Below are positions 31,103-34,979 of a stretch of DNA of 34,979 nt, piece by piece. This DNA comes from LC029 sp036676475 (lineage in GTDB: Bacteria; Bacillota; Bacilli; Aneurinibacillales; RAOX-1). The stretch spans positions 1 to 34,979 of the forward strand of contig JAKFCU010000051.1 of the NCBI GenBank assembly GCA_036676475.1, read 5' to 3'. Position 1 is the stretch's first letter, and each line of letters starts with the position of its first letter. The translations under genes were made by a program, and so were the position numbers. The notes beneath the pieces were generated by a model. That model saw only the letters and a program-made list of their open reading frames with translations, made no database searches and was not told the origin of the DNA.

Positions 31103-31741
31103 ATGTTCAAAAGAGGAGTTCGCCTCATGGCGAATAACCAAAAATATCTTTTCCTTGGTTTGGCTCTGTTTCTGCTTGGCTCCCTTCTGGGATATTTAAA
31201 TGCAGAATTAATTCAGAATATGGCCAAGGATTTATTGGAACAGTTAGAGAAAATTGCGAAACGAATGGAAGACCACGGGTCTCCTTTCTATACCTTTTGG
31301 GTAATTTTTCAAAATAATGTAATAGCCTCTCTCACTATGCTGGGCTTAGGGGTATTCTTTGGGATTTTTCCCGTCTTTGCACTGCTATCAAACGGTGTTC
31401 TTCTAGGTTATATGTTAAAAACCATGGCTATTAAAGGGATTAACCCTTTATCCATCTTAGCCTTGGGCATCCTTCCTCATGGGGTTATTGAAATCTTTGC
31501 CGTTATCGTAGCTGCAGCTATAGGGATCAAATACGGAATGTATATGATTCGAATCATGCTTTCCATGGCGAATAGTGGAGTAAGATCCCGTGTATTAGAC
31601 GAGTTTAAAGAAAGCCTTCATGAGCTTCCTTATATTGTGGGATCAGTCATCGTTTTACTTTTTTTAGCTGCCGTTATTGAAAGCACGATAACTCCATTTC
31701 TCATCCATACTTTTATAGACCTGGGGAAAATTGATGCATAA
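31103..31741 (+). CDS. SpoIIM-family (stage II sporulation protein M) membrane protein
   Basis: 212 residues from ATG at 31103 (AGGTG, 8 bases); a second ATG at 31127 has an even better site (AGAGGAG, 8 bases) and may be the real start. About five membrane segments. The SpoIIM-like core reads FQNNVIASLTMLGLGVFFGIFPVF, then LLSNGVLLGYML and ALGILPHGVIEIFAVIVAAA. SpoIIM is part of the engulfment machinery in Bacillus; this divergent relative could be a general membrane protein. Sporulation neighbours support a link but do not prove it. Confidence 0.82.
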   Translation: MFKRGVRLMANNQKYLFLGLALFLLGSLLGYLNAELIQNMAKDLLEQLEKIAKRMEDHGSPFYTFWVIFQNNVIASLTMLGLGVFFGIFPVFALLSNGVLLGYMLKTMAIKGINPLSILALGILPHGVIEIFAVIVAAAIGIKYGMYMIRIMLSMANSGVRSRVLDEFKESLHELPYIVGSVIVLLFLAAVIESTITPFLIHTFIDLGKIDA

Positions 31742-31801
31742 TATTGGAATACAATAGGAATCATAAACTCACATTGATCATTTCCAGGAGTTGGGATTTT
31801 C

Positions 31802-32026
31802 ATGATGGGTTTTTTATTCAATAATAAAGAATGTCAAGAATTAGAGTATATGCTTCGAAGAGAACTAGAGGAATTGTTATTGGATCTCGGAGATAAGCGT
31901 ATTGATGGAGTCGTACGCGTTGCCATGGAGGAACGGTATATAACTGTTTTTCGAATGTATGGACGATTGGCTTCTCCTAAAGAACTGGTTAAGTATGTAC
32001 GAAATAAAACGAAAACCATTCATTGA
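31802..32026 (+). CDS. Small hypothetical protein
   Basis: 74 residues, MMGFLFNNKECQELEYMLRR, with GGAGTTGGGA upstream; the second ATG is equally possible. Helical, charged, no signal or membrane segment. Codon use and a strong terminator 4 bases downstream suggest a real gene. No family recognised. It may be cotranscribed with the SpoIIM-like gene (60-base gap). Confidence 0.7.
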   Translation: MMGFLFNNKECQELEYMLRRELEELLLDLGDKRIDGVVRVAMEERYITVFRMYGRLASPKELVKYVRNKTKTIH

Positions 32027-32029
32027 AAA

Positions 32030-32067
32030 AAACGAAGTTGTCTTGAGTGACCAAGACAACTTCGTTT
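32030..32067. terminator. Bidirectional terminator between two small genes
   Basis: A perfect 16-bp stem AAACGAAGTTGTCTTG/CAAGACAACTTCGTTT (32030-32045, 32052-32067), loop agtgac. Serves the convergent genes at 31802 and 32071. Confidence 0.88.
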
Positions 32068-32070
32068 CAT

Positions 32071-32265
32071 TCATACACGTTTTATCGATTTAATTCGTAC
32101 ATCAAGTAAGGTTTCAATTTGCCCGCTTTTCAACGTAACTTCAGCCATACATCGATCGGGACTTAACCAACTTAAACGACCACAAATTTTTGAATCCAGT
32201 TTTGTAAAAATGACAACCGATTCCCCCAAGCATTGCTGTAGTTGTCTACGGATTTCTTCACCCAC
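32071..32265 (-). CDS. Small protein with an Sm/Hfq-like strand pattern
   Basis: 64 residues, GTG start, perfect AGGAGG 7 bases upstream. After a short helix (EIRRQLQQCLGE) come five strand-like segments: SVVIFTK, KICGRLSWLS, CMAEVTLK, QIETLLDV, IKSIKRV. An N-helix followed by GxLxxL and a closing I-x-x-I resembles LSm folds, but there is no firm motif and I do not recognise a family. No membrane segment. Convergent to the ORF at 31802 and divergent from rocF. Confidence 0.65.
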   Translation of the reverse strand: MGEEIRRQLQQCLGESVVIFTKLDSKICGRLSWLSPDRCMAEVTLKSGQIETLLDVRIKSIKRV

Positions 32266-32480
32266 GATTGGGCCTCCTATTAACCAGCATGATATCTATC
32301 TAGAATATTATTTTACTTCCAACCAAAGAAAAATGTAAATCCTCTATTCTGATATTCTTTATTTTTCTTTTAAAAGTATAGATATACAATATTTTGTCGA
32401 GTTGAGTCATTTTGGATTATGGAGATAAAATAAGAAAAATAAAACGTTTTCTTGAGAACGATAACAGGGGGTTAGCAAAG

Positions 32481-33380
32481 ATGAACAAAAATATCTCGAT
32501 TATTGGAGTACCGATGGATTTAGGGGCAGACCGCCGCGGAGTCGATATGGGGCCAAGTGCGATTCGTTATGCTGAAGTAAAAAAACGTTTAGAATCCATA
32601 GGATATTTTATTGAAGATATGGGTGACTTGCGTGTGCCGACTCCGGAATCCTATCCCATCATCCATCATAATTTGAAATACCTGGATGAAATTACAAAAG
32701 TCAATAAAGAGTTGGCGAAGGTTGTTGATCAGGAAATGTCCAGGGGTCAATTCCCGCTTGTCATTGGAGGCGACCATAGCATTGCCATAGGGACGATTGC
32801 TGGTTTAGCAAAGCATAAGCGAAACATGGGGGTCATCTGGTATGATGCACATGGTGATCTGAACTCGGGAGAGACTTCTCCATCCGGAAATATTCATGGC
32901 ATGTCCTTAGCGGTATCGCTTGGCATTGGACATCCAGACTTAACGAATATTGGTGGTTTTGCTCCAAAAGTAAAACCTGAAAATGTAGTGATTATTGGGG
33001 CTAGAGACTTAGATGCCGGTGAAAGAGAATTGATCAAGCGGATTGGGATTAAAGTGTATACGATGCATGAAATTGATCGTCTAGGGATGCCGCGAGTGAT
33101 GGAAGAAGCCATTGCGATTGTATCCAAGGGAACTGATGGGGTCCACTTAAGCTTAGATTTGGACGGTTTGGATCCGCACGATTGTCCAGGAGTAGGAACA
33201 CCTGTTATAGGGGGGATTTCGTATCGGGAAAGCCACCTGGCCATGGAAATGCTTGCTGAAGCGGACATTCTTACATCAGCAGAATTTGTAGAAGTGAACC
33301 CCATTCTTGACGTTCAAAATAAAACCGCAACAGTTGCCGTCGCCTTGATGAGTTCCGCATTTGGTGACAAGCTGTTATAA
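32481..33380 (+). CDS. rocF: Arginase
   Basis: 299 residues, MNKNISIIGVPMDLGADRRGV. Splits arginine into ornithine and urea. Manganese ligands: His99 (GGDHS), Asp122, His124, Asp126 (DAHGD), Asp226 and Asp228 (LDLDGLDP). SPSGNIHG (133-140) binds substrate and separates arginases from agmatinases. AGGGGG before the ATG; a frame 23 codons longer is rejected. A TACAAT at 32386-32391 is a likely -10. Placement before sigW occurs in other Bacillaceae. Confidence 0.96.
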   Translation: MNKNISIIGVPMDLGADRRGVDMGPSAIRYAEVKKRLESIGYFIEDMGDLRVPTPESYPIIHHNLKYLDEITKVNKELAKVVDQEMSRGQFPLVIGGDHSIAIGTIAGLAKHKRNMGVIWYDAHGDLNSGETSPSGNIHGMSLAVSLGIGHPDLTNIGGFAPKVKPENVVIIGARDLDAGERELIKRIGIKVYTMHEIDRLGMPRVMEEAIAIVSKGTDGVHLSLDLDGLDPHDCPGVGTPVIGGISYRESHLAMEMLAEADILTSAEFVEVNPILDVQNKTATVAVALMSSAFGDKLL

Positions 33381-33452
33381 TGAATAGGTAGTCTGAAACT
33401 AAAGAAGCTGACTCTAAAGCTATAGGGCAGATCCTGCATTTACACTTAATAG

Positions 33453-33580
33453 TATGACAGTGTTGAAGACGTCATTATATATTGTGTTGGGTGTAAGGAG
33501 GCGGATCCTTATGAGTTAGCCTCTTTCCTCTATTTTCCGCTCATAACCAGGACTTCCAACAGATCCTCTGTTATTTTTTA
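33453..33580 (+). ncRNA. Candidate small RNA between rocF and sigW
   Basis: TATGAC (33453-33458), 17 bases, TATATA (33476-33481) could start an RNA near 33488 that ends at the terminator 33558-33579, about 90 bases. Inside, AAGGAGGC (33495-33502) pairs with GCCTCTTT (33519-33526), and TTATGAG (33509-33515), in that stem's loop, pairs with CTCATAA (33540-33546), a pseudoknot-like arrangement. The ribosome binding site is followed by ATG-AGT-TAG (33511-33519), a two-codon frame. It could equally be the rocF 3' region. Bases 33381-33452 hold nothing I recognise. Confidence 0.4.
33558..33579 (+). terminator. Terminator upstream of sigW
   Basis: AACAGA, loop tcc, TCTGTT, then ATTTTTT. A compact intrinsic terminator for rocF or for the candidate small RNA. 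Confidence 0.75.
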
Positions 33581-33614
33581 CCACGACCCAAACATGGTTT
33601 TTTCATGATGCTGT

Positions 33615-33640
33615 TGAAACTTTTTTGTAAGGCCACCGTA
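33615..33640 (+). promoter_or_regulatory. Sigma-W autoregulatory promoter
   Basis: TGAAAC (33615-33620), exactly 16 bases, CGTATA (33637-33642). This is the sigma-W consensus (TGAAAC-N16-CGTA), so sigW-rsiW should be autoregulated. Confidence 0.92.
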
Positions 33641-33683
33641 TATTACATTGAACCTTTAATGGTAAAGGGTAAGGGGTAACCAA

Positions 33684-34244
33684 ATGGGCTCGATTGAAGA
33701 AAAGTTAATAAAAAAAATAAAAAAGGGAGACCGGGATGCTTTTGCCGAGTTGGTAGAGCTTTATAAGGATAAGGTGTATCAGGTATCCTATCGAATGCTA
33801 GGCAACGCGCAGGAAGCTGAAGATGTGGCCCAAGAGACCTTTCTTCGGGTGTATGCGAATTTAACTAGCTATGATCCAAGCTATAAGTTCTCCACTTGGA
33901 TTTACCGGATTGCTACCAATTTATCCATTGACCAACTCCGTAAAAGAAAGCAGGTATATTCCTTAGATAAGCAAGTCGAAGGAACGGAAGGGCTGGATTG
34001 GCATGATCGTTTATCCGATCCCGGGCCTAATCCTGAGCAAACAATACTTACTGGAGAATTACAAGGGCAGGTACAAGAAGCCATTGATGGTTTAACTCCC
34101 AAGTATCGCTCCATTTTGATTCTAAGATATCTGGAAGATCTCTCTTTGAATGAAATTAGTGAAGTGTTGAAGCTTCCTGTTTCTACTATTAAAACGAGAA
34201 TCCACCGAGGGCGTGAAGCGCTCAAAAAAAAGTTAAGTCATTAA
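33684..34244 (+). CDS. sigW: ECF RNA polymerase sigma factor SigW
   Basis: 186 residues, one shorter than B. subtilis SigW. Region 2 (~25-95) with YRMLGNAQEAEDVAQETFLRVY and TWIYRIATNLSIDQLRKRK; region 4 (~130-183) with LTPKYRSILILRYLEDLSLNEIS and the helix-turn-helix LPVSTIKTRIHRGREALK. Directs the response to cell-envelope stress and membrane-active antimicrobials. Its promoter matches its own consensus. Cotranscribed with rsiW. Confidence 0.96.
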   Translation: MGSIEEKLIKKIKKGDRDAFAELVELYKDKVYQVSYRMLGNAQEAEDVAQETFLRVYANLTSYDPSYKFSTWIYRIATNLSIDQLRKRKQVYSLDKQVEGTEGLDWHDRLSDPGPNPEQTILTGELQGQVQEAIDGLTPKYRSILILRYLEDLSLNEISEVLKLPVSTIKTRIHRGREALKKKLSH

Positions 34245-34274
34245 GCAATAGGTTGAAAGGAAGGAGGGTGCACA

Positions 34275-34886
34275 ATGGATTGTAAACAGGCGACCGGGTT
34301 CATTCACGATTATCTCGATGAAACTATCAGGCAAAATGAAGAACAGCATCTAAATGAGCACCTTTTGCACTGCATAGGCTGCAGAGCTCGGTTTCAATCG
34401 TTGAGGCAGACCATTGCCTTCATGCAGAGTGCTTCCCACATACATGCCCCTCAAGATTTTACGGATAAGGTGATGGCTGCCCTTCCTAAGGAAACGATGT
34501 CGCAAATTTGGAGACAAAGAATGCACAGGCATCCCTTCGTTGTGGCTGCTTCCTTGTTTTTGTTCCTGATGGCGGGAAGCATGATGTCCTTATGGAGTGA
34601 GGATCACCAGTTTCAATTATCTGCAGATCAGCTTCATAAATTGGAAATCGACGAAAAGCAAAATAAAGTCATCGTACCTGCGAATAGTGTGGTAACGGGC
34701 GATATTGTAATTCATAATGCCGATCTCGCTATCGAAGGACAAGTAAAGGGAAATGTCACGGTCATTGATGGACATATTTACTTAGCTTCTACAGGCTCTG
34801 TCTTGGGAGAGAGAGAAGAAGTTCACCAGGCGGTAGGATGGGTATGGTACAATCTAAAAAGGGTTGCTTATCAGCTAGTTCCTTAG
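34275..34886 (+). CDS. rsiW: Anti-sigma-W factor RsiW
   Basis: 203 residues. Cytoplasmic zinc-binding anti-sigma domain with His29, Cys33 and Cys36 (HLLHCIGC) and Cys3. One membrane segment ~87-107. The outer part ends in bactofilin-like repeats (VVTGDIVIHNADLAIEGQVKGNVTVIDGHI). It holds SigW until cut in steps by PrsW and RasP in Bacillus. AAGGAGGGTG before the ATG, 30 bases after sigW. Confidence 0.94.
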   Translation: MDCKQATGFIHDYLDETIRQNEEQHLNEHLLHCIGCRARFQSLRQTIAFMQSASHIHAPQDFTDKVMAALPKETMSQIWRQRMHRHPFVVAASLFLFLMAGSMMSLWSEDHQFQLSADQLHKLEIDEKQNKVIVPANSVVTGDIVIHNADLAIEGQVKGNVTVIDGHIYLASTGSVLGEREEVHQAVGWVWYNLKRVAYQLVP

Positions 34887-34908
34887 GACACGGGATACCG
34901 TGTCTTTT
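34887..34908 (+). terminator. Hairpin after rsiW
   Basis: GACACGG, loop gata, CCGTGTC, then TTTT. Short T-run, so possibly partial termination before the next gene, which lies outside the window. Confidence 0.6.
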
Positions 34909-34913
34909 CCTAC

Positions 34914-34979
34914 TTATACGCGTATGGCAACATCAGTAGCTTTCTTATACTTATCGGTCAAGTATTATACGCATAGGGC
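34914..34979. repeat. Imperfect direct repeat at the right edge
   Basis: ttatacgcgtatggc (34914-34928), containing the palindrome ATACGCGTAT, resembles ttatacgcatagggc (34965-34979). Both are in the spacer downstream of rsiW. Purpose unknown. Confidence 0.35.

Noticed and set aside
3429..34886. Selenoprotein gene with in-frame UGA
   Set aside because: All genes here end normally at full family length; no protein appears interrupted by UGA.
1..34979. CRISPR array
   Set aside because: No set of near-identical direct repeats with regular unique spacers; the 20-21-base arrays are degenerate and have no spacers.

Overview
The window comes from a low-GC, endospore-forming Bacillota, most likely of the order Bacillales. 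Three things support this. The S10-spc-alpha ribosomal protein cluster is in Bacillus order and lacks rpsD between rpsK and rpoA. It is followed by the Bacillus-type run ecfA1-ecfA2-ecfT-truA-rplM-rpsI-ybaK-cwlD-salA-gerD-kbaA-pdaB. It ends in rocF-sigW-rsiW. The organism encodes selenocysteine machinery (tRNA-Sec and selB), which is uncommon in this order. I cannot name the genus from sequence alone.

Positions 1-2640: an accessory island at the tRNA-Sec gene. Going left from the tRNA, all on the minus strand, it holds a recombinase that looks like an in-frame chimera (N-terminal half of a tyrosine integrase joined to a serine resolvase without its catalytic serine), a possible tiny ORF, and a TIR-domain protein that is a candidate anti-phage effector. 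At the far side lies a duplicated 3' half of tRNA-Sec, itself split by about 100 bp. The resident tRNA-Sec (2536-2632) has intact stems within each half but mismatches in both stems that join the halves, and the seam coincides with the end of the duplicated block. It therefore looks like a hybrid created by integration.

Positions 2640-5390: the tRNA-Sec promoter, a region of phased inverted and direct repeats, an orphan minus-strand terminator, and selB with its own terminator.

Positions 5390-20680: a strong promoter and long leader, then rpsJ through rplQ as one rightward array with short spacers or overlaps. It includes secY, adk, map, infA, rpmJ and rpoA. The 272-base rpsK-rpoA spacer folds into several nested stems and looks like an uncharacterised structured leader. 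Two short hairpins lie just before the ribosome binding sites of rpsS and rplN.

Positions 20700-25020: the energising module of ECF-type vitamin transporters (two ATPases and EcfT), truA, then a promoter and hairpin leader for rplM-rpsI, ending in a strong bidirectional terminator.

Positions 25020-32480: a NERD-domain protein on the minus strand, then sporulation and germination genes: ybaK-like, cwlD (spore cortex), salA/mrp, gerD, kbaA, pdaB and a SpoIIM-family membrane protein, plus two small conserved-looking ORFs. One of the small ORFs has an Sm/Hfq-like pattern. Convergent pairs share bidirectional terminators.

Positions 32480-34979: rocF (arginase), an unannotated structured region that could be a small RNA with its own terminator, then sigW behind a textbook sigma-W promoter and its anti-sigma factor rsiW. 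The window ends in the spacer downstream of rsiW.
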